From Enterocloster clostridioformis (GTDB lineage: Bacteria > Bacillota > Clostridia > Lachnospirales > Lachnospiraceae), in contig NZ_JAIWZC010000001.1 of NCBI RefSeq assembly GCF_020297485.1, forward strand, positions 434,001 to 498,000: a stretch of DNA of 64,000 bases, written 5' to 3'. The notes under the pieces were generated by a model that made no database searches, was not told the origin of the DNA, and worked only from the letters and a program-made list of their open reading frames with translations. Position 1 is the first letter of the stretch. Each line of letters begins with the position of its first letter. Positions 1 to 8,324 of this stretch are shown piece by piece. The position numbers and the translations under genes are program-made.

Positions 1-1
1 G

Positions 2-904
2 GACGCGGACGGCCTTTATCAGGTGGGGACTTTCCCGTCCTGGAACCGTTGGGCAGAGTGGAACGGCAGGTACAGGGACGACATGCGCCGCCATATCAAG
101 GGAGAACAAGGCATGGCACAGGCGGCGGCCCTGCGAATCGCCGGCTCCAGGGATATATATGCGGACCACGACAGGAAGAACGCATCCGTGAATTTCATTA
201 CCTGCCATGACGGCTTTACCCTTTACGACCTGTTTTCCTACAATGTAAAGCACAATGAGCCAAACGGATGGAACAATACGGACGGCGCCAATGACAACAA
301 CAGCTGGAACTGCGGCGCGGAGGGGGAGACAGACGATCCTCAGGTGGAAGCCCTGAGGCGGCGCATGGTGCGCAATGCCTGCGCCCTCCTCATGTGCAGC
401 AGGGGAATACCCATGTTTCTGGCGGGAGATGAGTTCTGCAACACCCAGTTCGGCAATAACAATGCCTATTGCCAGGACAATGAGATTTCCTGGCTGGATT
501 GGGAGCGGCTGGGGCAGTATAAGGATATATTTTGTTTCTTCCAATATATGATACGGTTTCGCAAGACACACCGACTGGTACGCGCCAATGTGAGTGACGG
601 GGCCTGCGGCTTCCCGGATGTGAGCTTTCACGGAGTGAAGCCCTGGTGCGGCTCCTTTGCGGAGTATGAGCGCTATGTGGGCGTCATGTTTGCCGGCCAG
701 GAGGAGGGGGAAGGGCCCCGGACCGTGTACATTGCATCCAATGCGTATTGGGAACCTCTTGATGTAAAGCTGCCGGTCCTTCCGGATGGAATGGAATGGG
801 AGCTGGCGGCAGATACGTGGGAGAATGTGCCTTGTCCGGGCCCCCTGGGGGGAAATGAATTTAGGATTCGTCCAAGGACCGTGATGGTGATGGTGGGAAA
901 ATAA
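2..904 (+). CDS. Glycogen debranching enzyme GlgX-type, C-terminal part (5' truncated by window)
   Basis: The frame is open from base 2, so the gene begins upstream and only about 300 residues are visible. The protein carries late features of the GH13 isoamylase/GlgX group: a conserved KHNEPNGWNN stretch, then a GDEF segment followed by TQFGNNNAYCQDNEISW, which are typical of debranching enzymes that hydrolyse alpha-1,6 branch points of glycogen or limit dextrins. The end is an all-beta C-terminal domain finishing RPRTVMVMVGK. It is probably cytoplasmic and works with glycogen phosphorylase. Whether it prefers glycogen (GlgX) or other alpha-glucans (pullulanase-like) cannot be settled without the N-terminus. 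Confidence 0.85.
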   Translation, partial: DADGLYQVGTFPSWNRWAEWNGRYRDDMRRHIKGEQGMAQAAALRIAGSRDIYADHDRKNASVNFITCHDGFTLYDLFSYNVKHNEPNGWNNTDGANDNNSWNCGAEGETDDPQVEALRRRMVRNACALLMCSRGIPMFLAGDEFCNTQFGNNNAYCQDNEISWLDWERLGQYKDIFCFFQYMIRFRKTHRLVRANVSDGACGFPDVSFHGVKPWCGSFAEYERYVGVMFAGQEEGEGPRTVYIASNAYWEPLDVKLPVLPDGMEWELAADTWENVPCPGPLGGNEFRIRPRTVMVMVGK

Positions 905-1025
905 AGTTGTTTTTTCCCGCCGCCCGGGTCCTGTCACGGTTCCGGTCCCGGTTTCTTAAGCCAAATTCCAGTTTCTTACAAAATCATAAAAATTGATTTA
1001 TAGTGTCGCAAATCTGAAAAAGTTG

Positions 1026-1034
1026 TGGTATACT
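1026..1034 (+). promoter_or_regulatory. Extended -10 promoter upstream of the cdaA cluster
   Basis: A TG-G-TATACT extended -10 element lies about 40 bases before the first start codon of the cluster at 1073. No good -35 hexamer is seen at the usual distance, which fits an extended -10 promoter. Confidence 0.45.
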
Positions 1035-1072
1035 AAATTGATATGTTATGAAAAAGCCTAAGAGGTACCTGT

Positions 1073-1507
1073 ATGCTGAACGAAGAAAAGGTCAGATATA
1101 TGACTGGGCTGGCCATATTTGAAAAGAATGAGGGCAGGAAGATATTTCCCATCAACCGTTATTTTAAAAAGGATTATGTCGGCGGACAGATGTTCCGCTC
1201 CTTTTTCGGTTATACCTTCTGCTATCTGTTGATGCTTCTTCTGTGGATCCTTTACAAGCTGGACGTGCTGTTGGGCGGCATGGGCATAGAAGAATTGCTT
1301 AAGTGCGGCAAGAACTGGGGCATCCTTTATGTGGGGGGACTGGCATTTTACCTGTTTGTGACCTGGAGCGTATATTCCAGAAGGTACGACTACGCGTCCC
1401 GTTCCCAGACCATGTATGCCTCCAGACTGAGACACCTGGTCAAGAAGTATGACAACAAAGACAGGACCGACAGGACCAAGGACAACAGAGGAGGAAGGGT
1501 TCGATGA
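1073..1507 (+). CDS. Small two-TM membrane protein of unknown function
   Basis: I do not recognise a named family. The 144-residue protein has a charged N-terminal cytoplasmic part, two hydrophobic segments at about residues 43-63 and 88-108, and a very basic tail rich in Lys, Arg and Asp. It overlaps the next membrane gene by four bases (ATGA-type overlap at 1504-1507), so the two are translationally coupled and probably act together. An antisense frame of 150 residues covers it, but the sense frame has the promoter and the overlap with a clear downstream gene. Position just ahead of cdaA suggests an envelope or turgor-related role; that is inference only. Confidence 0.7.
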   Translation: MLNEEKVRYMTGLAIFEKNEGRKIFPINRYFKKDYVGGQMFRSFFGYTFCYLLMLLLWILYKLDVLLGGMGIEELLKCGKNWGILYVGGLAFYLFVTWSVYSRRYDYASRSQTMYASRLRHLVKKYDNKDRTDRTKDNRGGRVR

Positions 1508-2463
1508 CAAGTCTTCTGCTATGGAAAGAACATCTGAAAGGATTTTACAACCGCTACAGTTATGGAATACAGCCGGTGGTGCGCTTCCTGTTTGCGCTCT
1601 GTACCGTGGTAAGCCTTAATACGAATATCGGATATATGGCAAAGCTTAAAAGTCCTTTGGTCATCCTTCCGGTCTGTCTGGTCAGCGCATTCCTGCCCTA
1701 CGGCGCCATCGTGTTCCTGGCGGGCTGCCTGATGATTGCCCATGTATATGCGGTTTCCCTGGAGATGGCCCTGATTGCCATTGTGCTGATACTGACCATT
1801 GCCATACTCTACTACGGATTCAAGCCCGGGGACAGTTATCTGATGGTCCTGACACCCCTTGCCTTCCTGTTTAAGATTCCCTATGTGGTTCCTTTGCTGG
1901 TAGGGCTGGGAGGAAGTCTGGCTTCCGTGATTCCCGTTGGTTGCGGTGTGTTCCTGTACTACCTGCTCATATATGTGAAGCAGAATGCGGGCATCCTGGC
2001 TGCCAGCGACGGCTCAGTGGATATTGTACAGAAATACAGCCAGATTCTTAAATCCATGCTCTTTAACCAGACCATGATGGTCATGATTGCCACCTGCGCG
2101 GTGGGCATCATCGTGGTTTATCTTATACGCAGGCTGTCCATGGATTACGCATGGGTGGTCGCCATTGTGGCAGGATCCGTGGCGGAGCTGCTGGCCATAT
2201 TTGTGGGGGATTTTGTGTTTGGGGTATCTGTTTCCGTGGGACCGATGATTCTGGGACTTGTTTTATCGGCAGCTATAGCGGCAGTGTTCAATTTTTTTGT
2301 CCTGTCCGTGGATTATACCCGGACCGAATATGTGCAGTTCGAGGACGATGATTATTATTATTATGTGAAGGCGGTGCCCAAGATGACCGTGAGCACCCCG
2401 GATGTGAAGGTACAGAAAATCAGTACCCATAAACGCGGCACAAGGGAGAGAAATTCTTATTAA
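1504..2463 (+). CDS. Polytopic membrane protein of unknown function upstream of cdaA
   Basis: The 319-residue protein has roughly eight to nine hydrophobic segments between residues 20 and 270, then a cytosolic-looking tail with an acidic, tyrosine-rich run (QFEDDDYYYYVKAV) and a basic end. No ATPase or known transporter signature is visible. It is coupled to the preceding gene by overlap and ends 31 bases before cdaA, whose ribosome site (AAGGAGGTGA) follows directly. This suggests the two membrane proteins are co-expressed with c-di-AMP synthesis and may act in envelope homeostasis or as a target or partner of CdaA. Function is unassigned. Confidence 0.75.
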   Translation: MTSLLLWKEHLKGFYNRYSYGIQPVVRFLFALCTVVSLNTNIGYMAKLKSPLVILPVCLVSAFLPYGAIVFLAGCLMIAHVYAVSLEMALIAIVLILTIAILYYGFKPGDSYLMVLTPLAFLFKIPYVVPLLVGLGGSLASVIPVGCGVFLYYLLIYVKQNAGILAASDGSVDIVQKYSQILKSMLFNQTMMVMIATCAVGIIVVYLIRRLSMDYAWVVAIVAGSVAELLAIFVGDFVFGVSVSVGPMILGLVLSAAIAAVFNFFVLSVDYTRTEYVQFEDDDYYYYVKAVPKMTVSTPDVKVQKISTHKRGTRERNSY

Positions 2464-2494
2464 TGAAGAAAAGTGAACATAAGGAGGTGAGAGT

Positions 2495-3364
2495 ATGGCG
2501 GAAATACTGGTAAAAGTGACATCCTGGCTGTCGCTGCTGCCAAGGATATCAGTGGGAAATATTCTGGAAATCGTGATTATTTCCTTTCTGGTCTATGAAC
2601 TTCTGGTGTGGATTAAGAACACCAGGGCTTGGAACCTGTTAAAGGGACTTCTGGTTATCCTGGTGTTTGTGCTGTTTGCCGCCGTGCTTCATCTGACCAC
2701 CATATTGTGGATTCTGGAGAATACCACAACCATTGCGGTGACGGCCCTTCTGGTTATCTTCCAGCCTGAGCTTCGCAAGGCCCTGGAACAGCTGGGAAGC
2801 CGCAATTACATGTCCTATATCTTTTCCTTTGACGAGGGCAAGGATAACCAGGGATTTAACGACAAGACCATCAACGAGCTGGTCAGGGCCACCTTTGAGA
2901 TGGCCAAAGTAAAGACAGGCGCCCTGATGGTGATTGAGCGGGGATCTTCCCTGAAGGAGATAGAGAGGACGGGAATCGAAATCAACGGCCTGGTGACCAG
3001 CCAGCTGCTGATTAATATTTTTGAACACAACACACCTCTTCACGACGGCGCAGTGGTTATCAGGGGCAACCGCATTACAGCGGCAACCTGTTATCTGCCG
3101 CTGACCGATAACATGAGCATCAGCAAGGCCCTGGGCACGCGCCACAGGGCGGCTGTAGGTGTAAGTGAATCCACGGACAGTATCACCATCGTGGTGTCGG
3201 AGGAAACCGGAAGGGTATCGGTAGCAGAAGGAGGAGTGTTGTCCAGGATACCAGATGCAGAAAGCCTCAAAAAGGTACTTTCCAACGTGAAAGAGGAGAC
3301 TGTTTCATTGAACCGATTGAAAATATGGAAGGGAAGGCTGAAGAATGGAAAAAAAGCTGTCTAA
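2495..3364 (+). CDS. cdaA: Diadenylate cyclase CdaA
   Basis: Membrane-bound enzyme joining two ATP into cyclic di-AMP. The 289 residues show three N-terminal hydrophobic segments (about 25-90) and a DisA_N/DAC domain with both signature motifs, DGA at residues 184-186 and RHR at 216-218. Length and layout match CdaA (DacA/YbbP) of Firmicutes, not DisA, which is soluble and has a DNA-binding end. A strong AAGGAGGTGA precedes the ATG. Its 3' end overlaps cdaR by 20 bases, the usual arrangement with its regulator. In most Firmicutes glmM follows cdaR; here the general PTS genes do. Confidence 0.96.
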   Translation: MAEILVKVTSWLSLLPRISVGNILEIVIISFLVYELLVWIKNTRAWNLLKGLLVILVFVLFAAVLHLTTILWILENTTTIAVTALLVIFQPELRKALEQLGSRNYMSYIFSFDEGKDNQGFNDKTINELVRATFEMAKVKTGALMVIERGSSLKEIERTGIEINGLVTSQLLINIFEHNTPLHDGAVVIRGNRITAATCYLPLTDNMSISKALGTRHRAAVGVSESTDSITIVVSEETGRVSVAEGGVLSRIPDAESLKKVLSNVKEETVSLNRLKIWKGRLKNGKKAV

Positions 3365-4688
3365 TAATCTTGGGCTTAAAGTACTTTCTGTCTTCCTGGC
3401 ATTTTTTGTTTGGCTGGCAGTGGTGAACATCAATAACCCGGAGGACTCGGATTCAAAGGAGGTGCCGCTGGATATTGTCAATGAAGGAATCCTGACGTCC
3501 AACGGCAAGACATATGAGCTGCTGACGGATAAGGATACCGTTACAGTCAGCTACCGTGTAAGGACTCTGGATAAGGCGGGCATCAGCGCCTCGGATTTCA
3601 GGGCCTATATAGATTTGGCTGATATATATGAACCCACGGGCGCAGTGCCGGTGAAGATAGAGGTTAAGAACAACAAACGTCTTTTGGACACTCCGGTGGC
3701 AAAGCCGGGGGTCATCCGCGTCAAGACAGAGGATTTGCAGCGCAAGTCCTTTGAGATCAGGGCCAAGGTGATAGGGGAAGCTGCCGAAGGATACGATAGA
3801 GGAACACCTTCTGTTTCGCCAAACTATATCAATGTCAGCGGTCCCATGTCTGTGGTGGGCCAGATCAGCGCTGTGGGAATTGTGATCAACGTGGACGGCG
3901 CAGACTCCAACCTGGCAGACAGCGCTCCTGTAGTGTGCTTTGACGCCAATGAAAATGAAATACCCACTGACGAGCGCATCACCTTCAGCCGCTCCAGCGT
4001 GGATTATACAATGCCGATTCTCAAGCGCAAGAGCCTGGTGCTGAACTTTGAGCCGGAGGGCAGGGTGGCAGACGGATACCGGTATACTGGGATAGAGAGC
4101 AGCCGTCCTTCTGTGGCTGTCAACGGACTGAAATCCGATTTGGCCAATATTAATTCCATTACCATTCCTAGCTCTGAGCTGAATATGGACGGAGCCACAG
4201 GGGATAAGGAAGTCACCCTCGATATCAGCCAGTATCTGCCGGAGGGAGTTTACCTTTCGGACGAGTCATCCAAAGAGGTGAGGGTTGTCATCAAGGTGGA
4301 AGCTTTGGAGAGCAGGACATTTGAGCTTAAGACCAGCCAGATTAAGCGGGTGGGAGCCCACAGCGATTATGAATATCAGTATGACAGGGATTCTGTGAAC
4401 GTAGTCATAAGAGGTCTGAAGGAAGATCTGTACCAGCTTTCGGCTGCCGTCCTGGGCGCTGAGATGGATGTGGAGGATATGGTGCCGGGAGAGAACAGCG
4501 GGGAGATTAAGTTCCAGCTGGGCGATGCCTATGAACTGGTGAGCTACGACCATATCCAGGTGACAGTGACAGAAAAAGGACCGTCGGCTGACAGTACAAC
4601 GGCCAGCACGGATGAGGGCCAGGAGGGGACAGAAAGTGAGACATCAGAAGGACCTGTCAGCGCGTCTAAGGCAGAGACCGGTCAGTAA
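3345..4688 (+). CDS. cdaR: CdaR, YbbR-domain regulator of CdaA
   Basis: CdaR is an extracytoplasmic membrane-anchored partner that modulates CdaA. The 447-residue protein starts with one transmembrane anchor (residues about 10-28, LGLKVLSVFLAFFVWLAVV, followed by NINNP as is typical) and continues with about four YbbR repeats of 80-90 residues. It ends in a low-complexity Ser/Thr/Glu tail from about residue 405. The start overlaps the end of cdaA in another frame. The family assignment is firm; the direction of regulation (activation or inhibition of CdaA) differs among species. Confidence 0.93.
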   Translation: MEKKLSNNLGLKVLSVFLAFFVWLAVVNINNPEDSDSKEVPLDIVNEGILTSNGKTYELLTDKDTVTVSYRVRTLDKAGISASDFRAYIDLADIYEPTGAVPVKIEVKNNKRLLDTPVAKPGVIRVKTEDLQRKSFEIRAKVIGEAAEGYDRGTPSVSPNYINVSGPMSVVGQISAVGIVINVDGADSNLADSAPVVCFDANENEIPTDERITFSRSSVDYTMPILKRKSLVLNFEPEGRVADGYRYTGIESSRPSVAVNGLKSDLANINSITIPSSELNMDGATGDKEVTLDISQYLPEGVYLSDESSKEVRVVIKVEALESRTFELKTSQIKRVGAHSDYEYQYDRDSVNVVIRGLKEDLYQLSAAVLGAEMDVEDMVPGENSGEIKFQLGDAYELVSYDHIQVTVTEKGPSADSTTASTDEGQEGTESETSEGPVSASKAETGQ

Positions 4689-4711
4689 CAAAAAGCAAGG
4701 AGAGAGGTATC

Positions 4712-4975
4712 ATGGTAAGCAAAACAACTGTAATCAAGAATCCGTCCGGTCTGCACCTGCGGCCGGCGGGAGTCCTCTGCAAGGAGGCACTGCGTTATAA
4801 ATCAAAAATATCCTTCAAGGTGCGCACCACCACGGCCAATGCCAAGAGTGTATTAAGCGTCCTTGGAGCTTGCGTGAAATCTGGAGACGAAATCGAATTC
4901 GTCTGTGAGGGGCCGGATGAGAAGGAAGCACTGGAAGCCATGGTTGGTATCGTGGAGGCCGGGTTAGGCGAGTAG
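4712..4975 (+). CDS. ptsH: HPr, phosphocarrier protein (general PTS)
   Basis: HPr passes phosphate from enzyme I to sugar-specific IIA domains. The 87-residue protein has the active-site His15 in SGLHLRPAG and the regulatory Ser46 in KSVLSVLG, so it should be phosphorylated both by enzyme I and by HPr kinase and act with CcpA in catabolite control. It lies 23 bases after cdaR with its own ribosome site (AAGGAGAGAGG) and 55 bases before ptsI. No promoter or terminator is seen between cdaR and this gene, so co-transcription with cdaA-cdaR is likely. A second HPr with a different residue 46 is encoded at 9717-9974. Confidence 0.95.
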   Translation: MVSKTTVIKNPSGLHLRPAGVLCKEALRYKSKISFKVRTTTANAKSVLSVLGACVKSGDEIEFVCEGPDEKEALEAMVGIVEAGLGE

Positions 4976-5030
4976 ATTGACGGCAACCAAAGGTTGTGAG
5001 TATAAATGAATTTTAATAAGGAGGTACAAG

Positions 5031-6755
5031 ATGAGGTACAAGGGAACAAGCGCTTCTGCAGGAATTGGAATTGGAAAAGCGGTGATTGTGGAGGAGATCC
5101 GGCTGGTGATTGCCATGCAGGCGGTTACCGATGTGGAAGAGGAGGTGCAGCGTTTTAAGGGAGCGCTGGACGAGACCATAAAGGCCACAGAGAAGCTGGC
5201 AGAGGACCTGGCAACCAGGGTGGGCGAGAAGGAAGCGGAAATCATGCAGGGACATATGATGCTTCTGGCAGACCCCATGCTGACAGGGGAGATTGAGAAC
5301 TCTATCAGAAATGACAGCGTAAACAGTGAATATGCCATTGAGAATGTGTGCAACATGTATGCGGATATGTTTGCCTCCATGGGAGACGAACTGATGCAGC
5401 AGAGAGCCACGGACATGCGCGACATCAAGACCCGTATGCAGCAGATGCTTATGGGAATCCAGTCCGTGGACATCTCCTCCCTGCCGGAAGGCAGCATCAT
5501 CGTGGCAAAGGACCTGACCCCGTCCATGACAGCGGGAATCAATCCGGCCAAGGTTACCGGTATTGTCACGGAGCTGGGCGGCAAGACCTCCCACAGCGCA
5601 ATCCTGGCAAGGGCCCTGGAGATTCCGGCTGTGGTGGCTGTCACAGGCTTTATGGACGGCGTAAAGGACGGGGACCAGGTGGTACTGGACGGCAGCACCG
5701 GGGAGGTGTATGTGAACCCTGACCAGGCTGTGGCGGCTGATTACGAGGAGAAGAGAAAGCGGTTCCTGGTGGAAAAGAAGGAGCTGGAGCAGTATATCGG
5801 CAAGCCTTCTGTCACAAGGGACGGCGTACAGGTGGAAATCGTGGCCAACATCGGAAGGCCCGAGGACGTAGATAAGGTGCTCCAGTATGACGGAGAGGGC
5901 ATCGGACTGTTCCGCACCGAGTTTTTGTTTATGGACAGAAATGCCATGCCTACAGAGGAAGAACAGTTCGAGGCATATAAGAAGGTGGCTGCTGCCATGA
6001 ACGGCAAGCCGGTCATCATCCGCACCCTGGATATCGGAGGCGACAAGGAGATTCCGTACATGGGCCTGGAGAAGGACGAGAATCCATTCCTGGGCTACCG
6101 GGCAATCCGTTTCTGCCTGGACCGCAGGGAGGATGTGTATAAGCCTCAGCTGAGGGCGCTTTTAAGGGCAAGCGCATTCGGCAACATCCGTATCATGGTT
6201 CCTTTAGTAACATGCATTGAAGAGTACCGTCAGGCGAAGGCTCTTGTGGAGGAAATCAAGAAGGAGCTGGATGAAAAGGGCATTGCATACAACAAGGACA
6301 TCCAGGTGGGCATCATGGTGGAGACAGCCGCCGCTTCCCTGATTGCAGATATCTTTGCAAAGGAAGCGGATTTCTTCAGTATCGGCACCAATGATTTGAC
6401 CCAGTACACCATGTCGGTAGACAGGGGCAATAAAAAGGTATCCTATCTGTATTCCACCTTTAACCCGGCTGTGCTCAGAAGTATTAAGCATATCATCGCC
6501 TGCGGCCGTGAGGCAGGCATCATGGTCGGCATGTGCGGCGAAGCGGCAAGCGACCCAATGATGATTCCGCTGCTTCTGGCATTTGGACTCAACGAATTCA
6601 GCATGAGCGCGTCCGCCATTCTGAAGGCCAGGAAGATGGTCACCCAGTACAGTGCAGAGGAACTTCAGGCAGTTGCCGACAAGGCCATGAGCTTTGCCAC
6701 TGCGGCGGAAATAGAACAATACATGAGAGATTTTGTGGAGAAGGTTACGGATTAA
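5031..6755 (+). CDS. ptsI: PTS enzyme I (phosphoenolpyruvate-protein phosphotransferase)
   Basis: Enzyme I takes phosphate from phosphoenolpyruvate and passes it to HPr. The 574 residues match the usual length. The phosphohistidine motif GGKTSHSAILAR puts the active His at 188; the PEP-binding TIM barrel follows, with the DIGGDKE segment, the GIGLFRTEF segment and the C-terminal GMCGEAASDP motif carrying the catalytic Cys. The ATG at 5031 follows AAGGAGGTACAAG. It is the only enzyme I in this window and must serve both HPr proteins. The stop codon overlaps the next start (TAATG). Confidence 0.97.
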   Translation: MRYKGTSASAGIGIGKAVIVEEIRLVIAMQAVTDVEEEVQRFKGALDETIKATEKLAEDLATRVGEKEAEIMQGHMMLLADPMLTGEIENSIRNDSVNSEYAIENVCNMYADMFASMGDELMQQRATDMRDIKTRMQQMLMGIQSVDISSLPEGSIIVAKDLTPSMTAGINPAKVTGIVTELGGKTSHSAILARALEIPAVVAVTGFMDGVKDGDQVVLDGSTGEVYVNPDQAVAADYEEKRKRFLVEKKELEQYIGKPSVTRDGVQVEIVANIGRPEDVDKVLQYDGEGIGLFRTEFLFMDRNAMPTEEEQFEAYKKVAAAMNGKPVIIRTLDIGGDKEIPYMGLEKDENPFLGYRAIRFCLDRREDVYKPQLRALLRASAFGNIRIMVPLVTCIEEYRQAKALVEEIKKELDEKGIAYNKDIQVGIMVETAAASLIADIFAKEADFFSIGTNDLTQYTMSVDRGNKKVSYLYSTFNPAVLRSIKHIIACGREAGIMVGMCGEAASDPMMIPLLLAFGLNEFSMSASAILKARKMVTQYSAEELQAVADKAMSFATAAEIEQYMRDFVEKVTD

Positions 6756-8062
6756 TGGCAGTTTATCTGGTTTGTTATATCATAAGCTTCATATTGGCCC
6801 GGCAGCATTTTTATATGCTGTCTGGGCTGGTTTTAATTACAGCGGCCCTGTGGCTGTATATAAAGGATTACAGGGAGACAGGCAACCTGATTCACCTGAG
6901 GGGGCTTTTCTGCCTCTTTTTTGTGGGAGGGCAGGGAATCTCCTGCTTTAAGCTCAGCCGCCTTCAGACGGATTGGAGCACCCAGACATGGGTCTGCCTG
7001 GGACTGGCGGTGTTCACCTTCTGGATTGTGTTTGAGGTGCTGCACAGGATATATGACGGCTGGAGCGCGGCGGATATGCAGTCCGTATACCGTTTTTATG
7101 CCTCGGCTGAATCCCCCTTGCAGGCAAAGCGCCTCCTTCACTCCATGGCGGCGCTGGTGGTCATATCCTTCCTTGCCTTTTTCTTTGAGGCGTGGAAGCT
7201 GGGCTTTGTGCCGCTGTTTTCCTACGGGGTACCCCATGCCTATTCCTATTTTCATGTCAGCGGAGTCCACTATTTTACGGTTTCCTGTGTGCTGGTGCCC
7301 AGTCTGTTCGTGGTGTACAGCCTTATGATATCCCGCAGGGGAAGAGGACTGACCAGGGATCAGGGATTCTGGCTGGGAGTTCTTATGGTGGTGCTGTCCC
7401 TGGCCGTGCCGGTGCTGTGCGTGTCCAGGTTCCAGCTGATTCTGGCAGTGGGCATGGCCGCCTTTACCTTTATTTCCATGAGCGGCACCTTCAGCCTGGT
7501 CTGTGTGGGAGTACTGATGGCCTGCATGATTCCCGCCTATCTGGTCTTAACTGTTATGCGCAGCCACAGTGTGGAATACCTGAACGGCATTTTTGAGATG
7601 AAGAACAGCCATATGCCCATATTCATCACACAGCCCTATATGTATATTGCCAACAACTACGATAATTTTAACTGCCTGGTGGAGCAGCTGGTATCCCACA
7701 GCTTTGGGCTTCGCATGTGTTTTCCGGTGTGGGCTCTTACTGGACTTAAATTCCTGTTCCCGGTACTGGTGAGCTTTCCTCTCTTTGTGACCAAGAAGGA
7801 GCTGACCACCCTTACCCTGTTCTACGATGCCTACTATGATTTCGGCATCTTTGGAATGGTGCTTCTGGGCGGGCTTTTGGGAGCAGCATGCTACTTTCTG
7901 GTAAAACGCAGGCGGAAGATGTCATGTCCGGCAGGCCATGTGATCTATGCCCAGATTGCCATGTACATGATGCTGTCATTTTTCACCACCTGGTTTTCCA
8001 ATCCGGCCACCTGGTTTTATCTGGCGGTTACAGGTATTATTTACATGTACATCAAGTCCTGA
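6755..8062 (+). CDS. Wzy-like oligosaccharide repeat-unit polymerase (membrane protein)
   Basis: The start is taken at the ATG overlapping the ptsI stop (TAATG); the same frame is open further upstream but only inside ptsI. The 435-residue protein has about ten to twelve hydrophobic segments and a central extracytoplasmic loop with QPYMYIANNYDNFN, resembling O-antigen or capsule polymerases of the Wzy type (oligosaccharide repeat unit polymerase family). Such proteins join lipid-linked repeat units outside the membrane. No glycosyltransferases or flippase are nearby, so it is an orphan polymerase coupled to enzyme I. The family call is by pattern recognition and moderately sure. Confidence 0.65.
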   Translation: MAVYLVCYIISFILARQHFYMLSGLVLITAALWLYIKDYRETGNLIHLRGLFCLFFVGGQGISCFKLSRLQTDWSTQTWVCLGLAVFTFWIVFEVLHRIYDGWSAADMQSVYRFYASAESPLQAKRLLHSMAALVVISFLAFFFEAWKLGFVPLFSYGVPHAYSYFHVSGVHYFTVSCVLVPSLFVVYSLMISRRGRGLTRDQGFWLGVLMVVLSLAVPVLCVSRFQLILAVGMAAFTFISMSGTFSLVCVGVLMACMIPAYLVLTVMRSHSVEYLNGIFEMKNSHMPIFITQPYMYIANNYDNFNCLVEQLVSHSFGLRMCFPVWALTGLKFLFPVLVSFPLFVTKKELTTLTLFYDAYYDFGIFGMVLLGGLLGAACYFLVKRRRKMSCPAGHVIYAQIAMYMMLSFFTTWFSNPATWFYLAVTGIIYMYIKS

Positions 8063-8128
8063 CAAGGGATGTGTCGGGAAATCTCACAACAGGAGTGGGG
8101 GCAAATATAAAAATTATATAAAATATTG

Positions 8129-8157
8129 TTGACTTTTATCTTAAGATTTGCTATGAT
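8129..8157 (+). promoter_or_regulatory. Sigma-A type promoter of the licT-PTS operon
   Basis: TTGACT at 8129-8134 and TATGAT at 8152-8157 are separated by 17 bases. Transcription would start near 8164 and run through the antiterminator target and terminator before the regulator gene. Confidence 0.8.
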
Positions 8158-8205
8158 GCTGTTAGTGAAGTAAATCTTTGGAAGTTATAATTAAATAATT
8201 AATAA

Positions 8206-8233
8206 GGATTGTTACTGTTCGGCAGGCAAAACC
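8206..8233 (+). promoter_or_regulatory. RAT site: RNA target of the LicT/BglG antiterminator
   Basis: The sequence GGATTGTTACTG-(4)-GGCAGGCAAAACC closely follows the ribonucleic antiterminator consensus bound by LicT/SacY/BglG proteins. Its 3' end overlaps the 5' arm of the terminator hairpin that follows, so protein binding and terminator formation exclude each other. Confidence 0.9.
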
Positions 8234-8308
8234 AAGTTTGTTAAGGGGATAGTGTGTACCCGTGCGTATACGTACACGGGTCTCTTTAACAAAGTTGGTT
8301 TTTTTGTT
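8229..8308 (+). terminator. Conditional intrinsic terminator in the licT leader
   Basis: The arms AACCAAGTTTGTTAA and TTAACAAAGTTGGTT pair with one mismatch, enclosing an inner hairpin ACCCGTG/CACGGGT, and are followed by a run of Ts broken by one G. With the overlapping RAT site this forms a standard antitermination switch ahead of the regulator gene. Confidence 0.88.
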
Positions 8309-8324
8309 TTTATCAGGAGCAATT

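Noticed and set aside
6533..6754. Upstream extension of the Wzy-like frame
   Set aside because: The extra 74 codons lie inside ptsI in another frame and are not hydrophobic; the TAATG overlap gives a natural start at 6755.
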